NCBI GenBank assembly: GCA_000720375.1
Contig: JOAA01000068.1
Location: forward strand, 1 to 22,852
DNA: 22,852 nucleotides
Reading direction: 5' to 3'
DNA from: Rhodococcus rhodnii
GTDB taxonomy: Bacteria > Actinomycetota > Actinomycetes > Mycobacteriales > Pseudonocardiaceae
A program made the position numbers and the translations under genes. Under the pieces are notes generated by a model. That model was given only the letters and a program-made list of their open reading frames with translations. It did not search any database and was not told the origin of the DNA. Below are positions 6,179 through 13,609 of the stretch, in pieces. The first letter of the stretch is position 1. Each line of letters opens with the position of its first letter.

Positions 6179-8862
6179 GGCTCGCTGAGGGCGGCGAGAT
6201 CGACCGCACGAAACCGCTGAACTTCACCCTGGACGGCGTCTCCTACAGCGGCTTCCAGGGCGACACACTGGCTTCGGCGATGCTGGCCAATGGCGTGATC
6301 CAGGTCGCGCCGTCGCTGTACAAGCACCGCCCGCGCGGGATCTTCTCCGCTGGTGTGGAGGAGCCGAACGCGCTCGTCCAGGTCGGCTCCGAGCCTTCGC
6401 TGCAGGCAACGACCGTCAAACTCACCGACGGCCTGGTCGCGCGCACGCTGTCCGGGATCGGCCGTCTCACGCCGGATCCCGAGGAACCCAGGTACGACAA
6501 GCGTTTCACGCACACCGACGTCCTGGTGATCGGCGCGGGCCCGGCGGGCCGGACGGCGGCGAAGACGGCCGCATCGGGTGGTGCCAGAGTCGTCCTCGTA
6601 AAAATGTCAGACCCCTCCGGTAACGTGAAATTCAGGGGGACCCCCTCGGGAATTGCTGTTGCGGAAGAGGCTGCGGAGCTGCGGGTTCTGCACGGCGCCA
6701 CGGCTTTTGGGTACTACGACAGCAACTACGTGCTCGTCGCGCAGGGCCAGACGCTGTGGCACATCCGGGCGCGGCGGGTGATCCTCGCGACCGGGGCGCA
6801 CGAGCAGCCGATCGTGTTCGAGAACAACGACCGGCCGGGGATCATGCTCGCCGGCGCGGTCCGCAAGTACATCACCAAGTACGCGGTCGTGCCCGGCCGC
6901 AAGGTCGTCGTGTTCACCACGAACGACAGCGCCTACGCAACAGTGGCCGCGCTCGTCCAAGCCGGGGCCGAGGTGACGGTCGTCGACTCACGCCCGAATC
7001 CGCCGGACCTCGCGCCGAAGAGTGTCGAGGTGATCAGTGGCGTGATCACGAACACCGAAGGCGAAACCAGGATCACCGCTGTGTCCACAGCGGACCGCAG
7101 GATCGAGTGTGACCTGCTTGCGGTGTCCGGTGGGTGGCAGCCCGCGGTGCACCTGTTCAGCCAGTCACGCGGCACCCTGAAGTGGACCGGACAAGCGTTT
7201 GTTCCGGACACATCGGCGCAGAACAACCGAGTGGTCGGTGCCGCGAACGCGACCTTCGACACGAGAGCGGCCCTGATCGAAGCGGCCGAAGCGGGCGTCG
7301 AAGCCGCAGCCGCCGTCGGATATCCGGTCGAGCCACCGCCGCTACCGGCGATGCAGTCCCGTGAGATCACGCCGGAGCAGCCGGTCTGGCTGGTGCCGGG
7401 TGATCCGCAGAACCAGTTCGTTGACCTGCAACGGGATGCGACGGTCGCGGACGTCCAGCGCGCGGTCGGTGCCGGGATGCGGTCGCCGGAGCACGTCAAG
7501 CGGTACACGACCATCGGCACCGGCGCTGACCAGGGCCGTACGTCGAACATCCCAGCGCTGGGCGTCATCGCTGATGCACTCGGCACAACTCCCGGCGAAC
7601 TCGGCACGACCACGTTCCGGGCACCGTCAGTCCCGGTGTCGTTCGCGTTGATGGCGGGCCGGGATCGCGGCAGGCTGCACGATCCCGTGCGGACAACGCC
7701 GATCCATCCGTGGCATGTCCAGCACACGGCGGAGTTCGAGAACGTCGGTCAATGGAAGCGGCCGTGGTTCTACCCGAAACCCGGCGAGGACATGGAAACC
7801 GCTGTGCTGCGGGAATGCCGTGCGGCCCGGACCGGCGTCGGCATGCAGGACGCGAGCACCCTCGGCAAGATCGAGGTGGTCGGCCCGGACGCCGGTGAGT
7901 TCCTCAACCGCATGTACACCAACGCTTTCAAGAAGCTGGCGGTCGGCTCGGCGCGGTACGGGATCATGTGCAAGGCCGACGGCATGGTCTTCGACGACGG
8001 CGTGACCATGCGCTTGGCCGAAGACCGTTACTACGTCACGACCACGACCGGCGGCGCGGCCAACATTCTCGACTGGTTCGAGGAGTGGTCACAGACCGAG
8101 TGGCCGGAACTCGACGTCCGCTTCACTTCGGTGACCGAGCAGTGGTCCACGATCGCGGTCGTCGGTCCGAAGTCCCGCGCGGTGATCGGCCTGGTGGCGC
8201 CCGAGCTGGACGTGTCCAACGAAGCCTTCCCGTTCATGACCTTCCGGGAAACGACACTGGTCAATGGAATCCCGGCGCGGATCGCCCGGATCTCGTTCTC
8301 CGGCGAACTTGCCTACGAGGTGAACGTGTCCGGCTGGTACGGCCTCGCGGCATGGGAGGCGATCCACGAGGAAGGCAAGCCGTACGACATCACCCCGTAC
8401 GGCACGGAAACCATGCACGTGTTGCGCGCGGAGAAAGGTTTCCCGATCGTCGGCCAGGACACCGACGGCACGGTCACCCCGCATGACCTGGGCATGTCGT
8501 GGATCGTGTCCAAGCAGAAGCAGTTCGTGGGCAAGCGCTCGCTCAGCCGGCCGGACACCGCACGGCCCGATCGCAAGCACCTGGTCGGCCTGCTTCCCGT
8601 TGACCCGACGGAACTTCTGCCCGAGGGCGCGCAGATGGTCACACCAGAAGCCTCGAAAGTCCCACCTGTCCCGATGGAAGGGCACGTGACCTCGAGTTAC
8701 CGCAGTGCGGTGCTGGAGCGCACGTTCGCACTGGCGTTGATCCGCAACGGCCGCAACCGGATCGGTGAGACGCTGCTGGCGCCGCTCGGCGACCGGGTGA
8801 TCGCCGCGACCGTGACCGAGCCGGTGTTCTACGACAAGGAAGGTGCCCGCCGTGACGGTTGA
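6175..8862 (+). CDS. soxA: sarcosine oxidase, alpha subunit (short, atypical NAD region)
   Basis: The 895-residue protein reads as SoxA: a ferredoxin-like N-terminal domain without cluster cysteines (about 1-85), an NAD-binding Rossmann module (VLVIGAGPAG, 116-125), a second dinucleotide fold (about 225-320), and a GCV_T/GCV_T_C folate-binding half (about 510-890). ATG 6175 is fixed by the overlap with soxD; a reading from 6103 would duplicate soxD sequence. Usual length is about 965, from memory. Two departures stand out. About 50 residues that normally precede the Rossmann fold (after GLVAR, residue 90) seem absent. Residues 143-159 (KMSDPSGNVKFRGTPSG) replace the expected acidic residue plus Gly-rich loop. 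The latter are encoded by DNA resembling the left-end repeats. The frame stays open, and the folate half looks intact, but NAD binding may be impaired. Confidence 0.92.
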   Translation: MRLAEGGEIDRTKPLNFTLDGVSYSGFQGDTLASAMLANGVIQVAPSLYKHRPRGIFSAGVEEPNALVQVGSEPSLQATTVKLTDGLVARTLSGIGRLTPDPEEPRYDKRFTHTDVLVIGAGPAGRTAAKTAASGGARVVLVKMSDPSGNVKFRGTPSGIAVAEEAAELRVLHGATAFGYYDSNYVLVAQGQTLWHIRARRVILATGAHEQPIVFENNDRPGIMLAGAVRKYITKYAVVPGRKVVVFTTNDSAYATVAALVQAGAEVTVVDSRPNPPDLAPKSVEVISGVITNTEGETRITAVSTADRRIECDLLAVSGGWQPAVHLFSQSRGTLKWTGQAFVPDTSAQNNRVVGAANATFDTRAALIEAAEAGVEAAAAVGYPVEPPPLPAMQSREITPEQPVWLVPGDPQNQFVDLQRDATVADVQRAVGAGMRSPEHVKRYTTIGTGADQGRTSNIPALGVIADALGTTPGELGTTTFRAPSVPVSFALMAGRDRGRLHDPVRTTPIHPWHVQHTAEFENVGQWKRPWFYPKPGEDMETAVLRECRAARTGVGMQDASTLGKIEVVGPDAGEFLNRMYTNAFKKLAVGSARYGIMCKADGMVFDDGVTMRLAEDRYYVTTTTGGAANILDWFEEWSQTEWPELDVRFTSVTEQWSTIAVVGPKSRAVIGLVAPELDVSNEAFPFMTFRETTLVNGIPARIARISFSGELAYEVNVSGWYGLAAWEAIHEEGKPYDITPYGTETMHVLRAEKGFPIVGQDTDGTVTPHDLGMSWIVSKQKQFVGKRSLSRPDTARPDRKHLVGLLPVDPTELLPEGAQMVTPEASKVPPVPMEGHVTSSYRSAVLERTFALALIRNGRNRIGETLLAPLGDRVIAATVTEPVFYDKEGARRDG
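6605..6639 (+). repeat. core of the left-end repeat family inside soxA
   Basis: TGTCAGACCCCTCCGG at 6605-6620, followed by ATTC (6630-6633) and GGGGG (6635-6639), parallels TGTCGGACCTCCGG, ATTC and GGGGG in the repeats at 204-237 and 324-357, in the same order and nearly the same spacing. By hand about 25 of 34 alignable positions match, with a few single-base gaps. GGGGGACCCCC (6635-6645) is self-complementary. The segment 6598-6667 is about 54% GC by my count, well below the flanking codons. It may be an in-frame remnant of the same element. Confidence 0.5.
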
Positions 8863-9367
8863 GCTGCGCCGCAGTCCGTTGGCGGACTACCCGGGCATCA
8901 CCGAGATCCCGTTCCTGACCATGGTGAACGTCCGGGTCATGCCGACCAGCGACGCGGCCGCCCGGATCTGTCAAAGGCTCGGCGGTCCACTGCCGGTGGT
9001 GCCGAACTCCGTGGTGGAGGCGGGTCCCCGGCACATCCTGTGGCTCGGCCCGGACGAGTGGCTCGTGGTCGGCCCGGACGGCGACACGGAACTCCACGAT
9101 CTGCTCAAGGAGCCGTCCGCGTCCATTGTGGACGTATCGGCGAACCGGACGACCATCGAGGTACGCAGCCGTGACCTGCTGGAACACGGCTGCACGCTGG
9201 ACCTTCATCCCCGAGCGTTCCACGCCGGCCGGTGCGCGCAGACCACGATCGCCCGAACCCAGGTGATCCTCTGGCAGACCTCGGACGAGCCGGTCTACCG
9301 CTTGCTCGTGCGCGGATCGTTCGCGACCTACCTGGCCGACTGGTTGTCCGACGCGTCCGGCACCTGA
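8852..9367 (+). CDS. soxG: sarcosine oxidase, gamma subunit
   Basis: The 171-residue protein begins TVELRRSPLADYPG, the usual SoxG opening, and contains WLGPDEWLVV and a C-terminal LLVRGSFATYLADWL segment of the GcvT-like gamma fold. GTG 8852 is preferred over GTG 8843 because AAGGAAGG (8836-8843) is then eight bases upstream. The gene overlaps the end of soxA by 11 bp. It completes the tetramer and contacts the folate half of the alpha subunit. This is the last gene of the operon; the next gene converges from the right after 62 bp, and I see no convincing terminator hairpin in that gap. Confidence 0.9.
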   Translation: MTVELRRSPLADYPGITEIPFLTMVNVRVMPTSDAAARICQRLGGPLPVVPNSVVEAGPRHILWLGPDEWLVVGPDGDTELHDLLKEPSASIVDVSANRTTIEVRSRDLLEHGCTLDLHPRAFHAGRCAQTTIARTQVILWQTSDEPVYRLLVRGSFATYLADWLSDASGT

Positions 9368-9429
9368 ACGAGCACGGCCCGCACCTCGCGGATCGGCGCG
9401 GCGCACCAAACGAGGATTCTGGACATGGC

Positions 9430-10038
9430 CTAGTCGTCTGGTAGATCAGCGAGCGGGACGACCGGCATGTCCGATACGCCGCCCCACCGGTCGAACTCGC
9501 CGGACTGGATCAGCCCGGCGATCTTCGCCAGGTCGGTCTTCCTCGTCCGTTCGAACAACTCGATCAGCACGTCGTATCCGCCGACCTGCCACTCGCGTAC
9601 CACGGCGAGAACCGCGTCCTGGTCGGCGTACAAGGCGTTGGCGATCCGTCGGGCGGCTCGGATGTACTTGGCGTGGCTGGATTTCTGTACGCGGATGGAG
9701 TCGAAGAGATCGATCAGTGCCGCACCGAGCATGCCGAACCGCTGCGGGCGCATGGTCAGCTCGAGCACGTCTTCCCGGCGGCCCCAGTCCCAGCCCAGCA
9801 ATCCCGGGTAGATGGCCAGCGCGTCAGCGTTCCACATGAACAGGACCGGTTGGATGTCCTTGGTCCTGGCCCACTCGGACACCTTGATGCTGTCTGTCAG
9901 GCTCTTCGGCTCGGTGGACACCAGTGCCGTGCCGACTTCGAGCGGAACGATCACCACCCCGGGCGCGGGGCGGCCGGCGAACTCGTCCCGGACCTGGGCA
10001 ACGGAGCCCGGGGTCCACACGAACGTCCGCTTGATCAC
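9430..10038 (-). CDS. hypothetical protein coupled to the RecB-like nuclease gene
   Basis: I do not recognise this 202-residue protein. It appears soluble, with no signal or membrane segment, and contains TrpAspTrp (GLLGWDWGRREDV) and a helical second half from about residue 100. The start GTG (10036-10038) overlaps the stop TGA of the upstream nuclease gene (10035-10037) as GTGA, so the two proteins are very likely made together. That coupling suggests a role linked to the nuclease, but nothing in the sequence shows what it is. Codon use matches the neighbours, so it is not obviously foreign. Confidence 0.75.
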   Translation of the reverse strand: MIKRTFVWTPGSVAQVRDEFAGRPAPGVVIVPLEVGTALVSTEPKSLTDSIKVSEWARTKDIQPVLFMWNADALAIYPGLLGWDWGRREDVLELTMRPQRFGMLGAALIDLFDSIRVQKSSHAKYIRAARRIANALYADQDAVLAVVREWQVGGYDVLIELFERTRKTDLAKIAGLIQSGEFDRWGGVSDMPVVPLADLPDD

Positions 10039-11681
10039 AGGTCACCGACGAACGGGATCTTGTTGACCTCAGGCGAGGACATCCACTGGCGCAGCGTCAT
10101 CGTGGCGCGCACGTCGTCCTCGTTGTAGACGTACAGCCGCTCGCGTTGATCCGGGTTCGGTTCGCCGCCGTCCATGCCGACGGCGTCGCGGTACCACCGC
10201 ATCGAGTTCTCGCCGCTGGCCTCCGGATCACGCCAGCTGAAGCCCGCGGCCGGTGCGATGATCTTCAGGCCTTTGCCCTGCGCGCACAGGAACTGGTCCT
10301 GGACGCTGCGGAACAGGTCGAACCACGCGTCCGAGTCGATGAACTCCTGGACCTGGTACTCGGTCGGGATGCCCGGCCGGCCCTTGAACCTGCGGGCGGA
10401 CGCGAGCAGCCACCGGTTCTCGGCGAGTTCGTTGTAGCAGTAGGCGCGGAACGTCAGGCCACGTGCTCGGGCCCGCAGCCGCACGCCCATCAGCCATTCC
10501 CAGAACTCGGCGAACGACCGGGCCTCGTCCTTGGTCGGCAACGGGTCCCAGGTCGCGAACGCGCGGTAGCCCTGGCGCTCGCCGACATCGGCTCCGCTGA
10601 GCAGTGCGCCCCACATGTACGCGCCTGCGTCACCGAAGCTCTCCATGTCCACGTCGACCTCGACATCGGCCCGTGGCACCGTCACCTCGGACACGCGGCG
10701 GACCATCGTGAGGTCACGAAGCCACGCCTTGGCCAACGCGATGGCGTCGTCCGATGGCAGCCCGACCAGTTGCAGGTCCGTCCCGAGTGGGACCTCCGCC
10801 AGTTCGTCGACGGTCTGCACGCCCGCGGCCCGCAGGGTCACCGCGTCCTCGCCGCGCGCCACGAGGCTGACGTCTCGCTTCTCCATCAAGGTGACTTCGC
10901 AGATCGGCCACCATGGGCAGCTTCGGCATTCCAGGATGCGCGACGGCCGCGCCAGCGGCTGTCCCCCATTGGCTGCCGCGGCGGCGATGGCGAGACGGTC
11001 GGAGAACCGGTTGTCGTACTCCGACAACGCCGTCCGGCCGCCAGGCCACGTGGGCGCTTCGAGGTCATGCCATGCCACGACGTCCGCGTCCAGACCGATC
11101 ACCCCGCCGACCGCACGCCCGGATGCCGCGTAGCCAGCGGCCTGCAGCATCCGCCACGCGTGGGCGAGCCGCATCTGGTCACGCGGCTGCGGCCGGATCT
11201 TGCGCAACGGGTCCACCCGGCTGCCGTTCGGCATCGGCTCACCCAAGGGCGACGTGCGGGCGCCTTGGCCGGGATCGGTCACCTTGTGCCGGACGACCAG
11301 CACCGGCACGTAGCCCTTGTCGCTCTTGACCAGCAGATCGATCGAGCCACGCCGGCCACCGAGCGGATCGCGCGGCAGTTGGGCCGCCCAGATGAACCGG
11401 GCGCCTGCGGTCAGCATCGCCAGCGTTGCCTGCTCACGGTCGGGTCCGCGCAGGTCAGAACCGGCGGGGATCTCCATCCAGTCCGAGCCGACCAGACGCG
11501 CCACCCGGTCGGCGACCGCGCGGCGATGCGCCGTCGCGTCCGCTTTCCTCTGCTGGCCGGTAGGGTCGGGGGCGGCTTTCGGGACGTCCCGCATGGCCGG
11601 GTCGTGTTCCAAGTGCACCCGCCGCCGGCAACGGTTGACCACACCAGCGTCGAGCAGCACCGAATCCGTCACAGTGAGCAC
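10035..11681 (-). CDS. TM0106-family RecB-like predicted nuclease
   Basis: With the GTG at 11681 the protein has 548 residues. The N-terminal half has a PD-(D/E)XK core: D115 in GSIDLLVK and K133 in VVRHK. A cysteine group at C252, C255 and C261 (CRSCPWWPIC) resembles the Fe-S-binding Cys set of RecB/AddB/Cas4-type nucleases. A helix-hairpin-helix-like stretch (LRAAGVQTVDELAEVP) follows. The C-terminal half resembles an RNase H-like exonuclease: VDVDME with D343, D345 and E347, and YNEDDV near 519-524. The order fits the TM0106-type predicted nucleases found in actinobacteria. Cellular role unknown. The start is uncertain: GTG 11681 and GTG 11672 both lack a clear ribosome-binding site, while a longer reading from 11768 would overlap the divergent neighbour. 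Confidence 0.8.
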   Translation of the reverse strand: MLTVTDSVLLDAGVVNRCRRRVHLEHDPAMRDVPKAAPDPTGQQRKADATAHRRAVADRVARLVGSDWMEIPAGSDLRGPDREQATLAMLTAGARFIWAAQLPRDPLGGRRGSIDLLVKSDKGYVPVLVVRHKVTDPGQGARTSPLGEPMPNGSRVDPLRKIRPQPRDQMRLAHAWRMLQAAGYAASGRAVGGVIGLDADVVAWHDLEAPTWPGGRTALSEYDNRFSDRLAIAAAAANGGQPLARPSRILECRSCPWWPICEVTLMEKRDVSLVARGEDAVTLRAAGVQTVDELAEVPLGTDLQLVGLPSDDAIALAKAWLRDLTMVRRVSEVTVPRADVEVDVDMESFGDAGAYMWGALLSGADVGERQGYRAFATWDPLPTKDEARSFAEFWEWLMGVRLRARARGLTFRAYCYNELAENRWLLASARRFKGRPGIPTEYQVQEFIDSDAWFDLFRSVQDQFLCAQGKGLKIIAPAAGFSWRDPEASGENSMRWYRDAVGMDGGEPNPDQRERLYVYNEDDVRATMTLRQWMSSPEVNKIPFVGDL

Positions 11682-11743
11682 TCTAGGCGAGGCCACTCGC
11701 AGCCGAGATGCTGCTGTTGCCGCCCGCCAGTAGGTTGAGGGCC

Positions 11744-12184
11744 ATGAGCGCGACGAAGCGAACGCCACGGATCAATCCGCGCAATGCGAAAAACGCCGTC
11801 GCGGTCGCCAAAGTCATCGGCCCGGCACTCGCGCCCATCCTGATTCCGTTCGCCGCGAAAGCCGCGGCCACGCTGCGCAACCTCAAGGACAACCGCCGGG
11901 CCCACAAACTCGGCGTCCCCATCGCTGACCTCGCCAAATACACCGGCAGGGGCGCCGCGCTGCACGCCCGGATCGCCGGGCTGTCCGAGGTGCTGCAGGA
12001 GCTGAAGGACCGGGGCAAGGACGACCACTTCGTCGCTGAGACGTCCGACACGCTGGCCAAACTCACCTCAGCGGTGCGTGCCGCGGAACGCATGCCCACG
12101 GCCAAGCGCAGAACCGTGCACAAGGCGGTCGCCGTCGAGTTGGACCAGATGGAGCAGCGTCTCCTGCACAAGTTGGGCATCTGA
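11744..12184 (+). CDS. DUF6474-like small basic protein
   Basis: The 146-residue protein starts with a basic segment (TKRTPRINPRNAKNA), then a hydrophobic stretch (VIGPALAPILIPFAAKAAATL, about 20-40) that could be a membrane-associated helix, and a long helical region with GVPIADLAKYTGRGAALHARIAGL. This matches what I recall of DUF6474, an uncharacterised family common in Pseudonocardiaceae. ATG 11744 was chosen for the family-like start, with GAGG three bases upstream (weak). It is divergent from the nuclease gene, with about 60 bp between them. No function can be given. Confidence 0.75.
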   Translation: MSATKRTPRINPRNAKNAVAVAKVIGPALAPILIPFAAKAAATLRNLKDNRRAHKLGVPIADLAKYTGRGAALHARIAGLSEVLQELKDRGKDDHFVAETSDTLAKLTSAVRAAERMPTAKRRTVHKAVAVELDQMEQRLLHKLGI

Positions 12185-12208
12185 TACGTCTCGGTTCATT
12201 AATCCGGC

Positions 12209-12240
12209 CGACTCATTCAGCACGAGTCGTTGGCTACGCT
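12209..12240 (+). promoter_or_regulatory. leaderless promoter with inverted-repeat operator for the copper cluster
   Basis: CGACTC (12209-12214) and GAGTCG (12224-12229) form a perfect 6-bp inverted repeat with a 9-bp spacer. It is followed by a -10-like TACGCT (12235-12240) that ends seven bases before the GTG at 12248. This places the transcription start on the start codon, so the first mRNA is probably leaderless. The inverted repeat covers the -35 position, as expected of an operator. No copper-responsive regulator gene is present in the window to assign to it. Confidence 0.45.
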
Positions 12241-12247
12241 CCACCCT

Positions 12248-12787
12248 GTGAGAAAGCGACCGGTCACCGCGCGCAGCGCGTTGCGTGGCTGGACGCTGGC
12301 CGTGAGCTCGGGCGCGTTGGCCATCGCCGCGCACGGTATGGCAGGCGGCGCGACGCCGGATACGGCCCTCGCTGTCCTGCTCACCATGATCGTCGCGTGG
12401 GCGGGCACAGCTGTCGCCAGCCGGTTCGATGGGCCGTTGTCGGTGCTCACAGCCCTGGGAATGGCCCAGGGAGCGATGCACCTGGTGCTGAACTACGTGG
12501 TGCCCTCGCACGTCGACCACCACCAGCTCTTCGACCCCGCGGTGATGTTCGCGACGCACGCGGGCGCGACCGTGGTGACCGCGCTGCTGCTGGCCAAGGC
12601 TGACGCGGCTGTCGGCTTGATCGGCTCGGCCATGCGGCTGCTGCTCGACCTGATCGAGCCGCCCAGGTTCCCAGCTGTCGCGAGCGCGACGTATGCGCTG
12701 CCGGAATCGCCGGAACGGATCGATCACATCCGTGCCGTGCTGCTGCGTCGTGTGCACGCCAGACGCGGTCCGCCTGCCCGCTCCTGA
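12248..12787 (+). CDS. His/Met-rich four-helix membrane protein next to YcnI
   Basis: The 179-residue protein has four predicted membrane helices (about 15-33, 40-58, 63-85 and 98-117) and a basic cytoplasmic tail. Histidines and methionines lie in or beside the helices (H29, M31, M72, M77, H78, M100, H104). A short loop has PSHVDHHQL with H88, H91 and H92, which would suit a metal site. It leads the YcnI-CopC-CopD set, so a copper-transfer or uptake role is plausible but inferred. GTG 12248 is supported by the -10 element seven bases upstream and by a basic N-terminus; the TTG at 12230 would include promoter sequence. I cannot name the family with confidence. Confidence 0.7.
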   Translation: MRKRPVTARSALRGWTLAVSSGALAIAAHGMAGGATPDTALAVLLTMIVAWAGTAVASRFDGPLSVLTALGMAQGAMHLVLNYVVPSHVDHHQLFDPAVMFATHAGATVVTALLLAKADAAVGLIGSAMRLLLDLIEPPRFPAVASATYALPESPERIDHIRAVLLRRVHARRGPPARS

Positions 12788-12826
12788 AACCAGATCTCCC
12801 CACTCACCCCTGCACTTTTCAGGAGC
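12780..12826 (+). promoter_or_regulatory. 10-bp inverted repeat spanning a stop codon and the ycnI ribosome-binding site
   Basis: GCTCCTGAAA (12780-12789) and TTTCAGGAGC (12817-12826) are perfect complements with a 27-base loop. The left arm contains the TGA of the membrane-protein gene, and the right arm contains the AGGAG that serves ycnI (ATG 12836). In the mRNA this stem would hide the ribosome-binding site until ribosomes ending the upstream gene open it. It could equally be a DNA-level operator. No U-tract follows, so a terminator is less likely. Confidence 0.6.
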
Positions 12827-12835
12827 ACTACCACT

Positions 12836-13609
12836 ATGTCTACAAACCGACTTTTGGCGCGCGGTTTTGCCGTGGCGATCGCCGCCGGAACCGTCGTTCT
12901 CGCTGGTGGCGGCGTCGCCAGCGCCCACGTGACGGCCAACGTCACCGAGCCGGCCAAGAAGGGCGGCTACTCCAAGATCACCTTCCGGGTGCCCAACGAG
13001 GACAACACCCAGGGCACCATCAAGCTCACGCTGGTGTTCCCCAAGGACACCCCGCTGACCGGCGCCCGGCCCAAGCCGGTCCCCGGCTGGACGTCCGAGG
13101 TCAAGAAGGTCACCCTGGACAAGCCGGTCAAGGGCAGTCACGGCGCCGAGGTCAAGGAAGCGATCGACACGATCACCTGGACCGCGCAGCCGGGCACCCG
13201 GATCAACCCCGGTGAGTTCCAGGAGTTCGACGTCTCGGCCGGTCCGCTGCCGGACACCGACCAGCTGGTCATCCCCGCGATCCAGACGTACGACGGCGCC
13301 AAGGGCGAAGTGAAGTGGGACGCCCCGCCAGCCGCGGGCGCCGAGCCTGAGCACCCGGCCCCGGTCGTCAAGCTGGTCTCGGCTGCCGCGGGCGAGGACG
13401 CCCACGGCAGCGCGGGCAGCCAAGCCGAGGTGAAGCCCGCTGCATCGGACTCCCACAACGAAGCCGCAGCGGCCGGCACGGACAACACCGCGCGGTGGCT
13501 CGGCGGCATCGGCCTGGTCGTCGGCGCACTCGGCCTCGGCCTGGGCATCGGCGCCACCCTGCGGGCGAAGCGGGTGACGGCCGCCGCACGTGGAGGCGAG
13601 AAGGCATGA
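12836..13609 (+). CDS. ycnI: YcnI-type copper-binding protein (DUF1775)
   Basis: This 257-residue exported protein has a signal peptide (1-30, ending VASA), so the mature chain starts with H31 (HVTANVTEP). In YcnI proteins the N-terminal His and a conserved Trp (here probably W161 in VKWDAPP) form the Cu(II) site. The cupredoxin-like domain covers about 31-165. A Pro/Ala/His-containing linker follows, and then one membrane anchor (about 221-243) with a basic cytoplasmic end. It is therefore held on the outer face of the membrane. It overlaps copC as ATGA (13606-13609). AGGAG at 12821-12825 lies ten bases before the ATG, inside an inverted repeat. The role in copper delivery to CopC/CopD is inferred from the cluster. 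Confidence 0.9.
   Translation: MSTNRLLARGFAVAIAAGTVVLAGGGVASAHVTANVTEPAKKGGYSKITFRVPNEDNTQGTIKLTLVFPKDTPLTGARPKPVPGWTSEVKKVTLDKPVKGSHGAEVKEAIDTITWTAQPGTRINPGEFQEFDVSAGPLPDTDQLVIPAIQTYDGAKGEVKWDAPPAAGAEPEHPAPVVKLVSAAAGEDAHGSAGSQAEVKPAASDSHNEAAAAGTDNTARWLGGIGLVVGALGLGLGIGATLRAKRVTAAARGGEKA

Noticed and set aside
10146..11738. A plus-strand open frame of about 530 codons opposite the RecB-like nuclease
   Set aside because: The opposite strand carries recognisable nuclease motifs; this frame has biased, motif-free composition.
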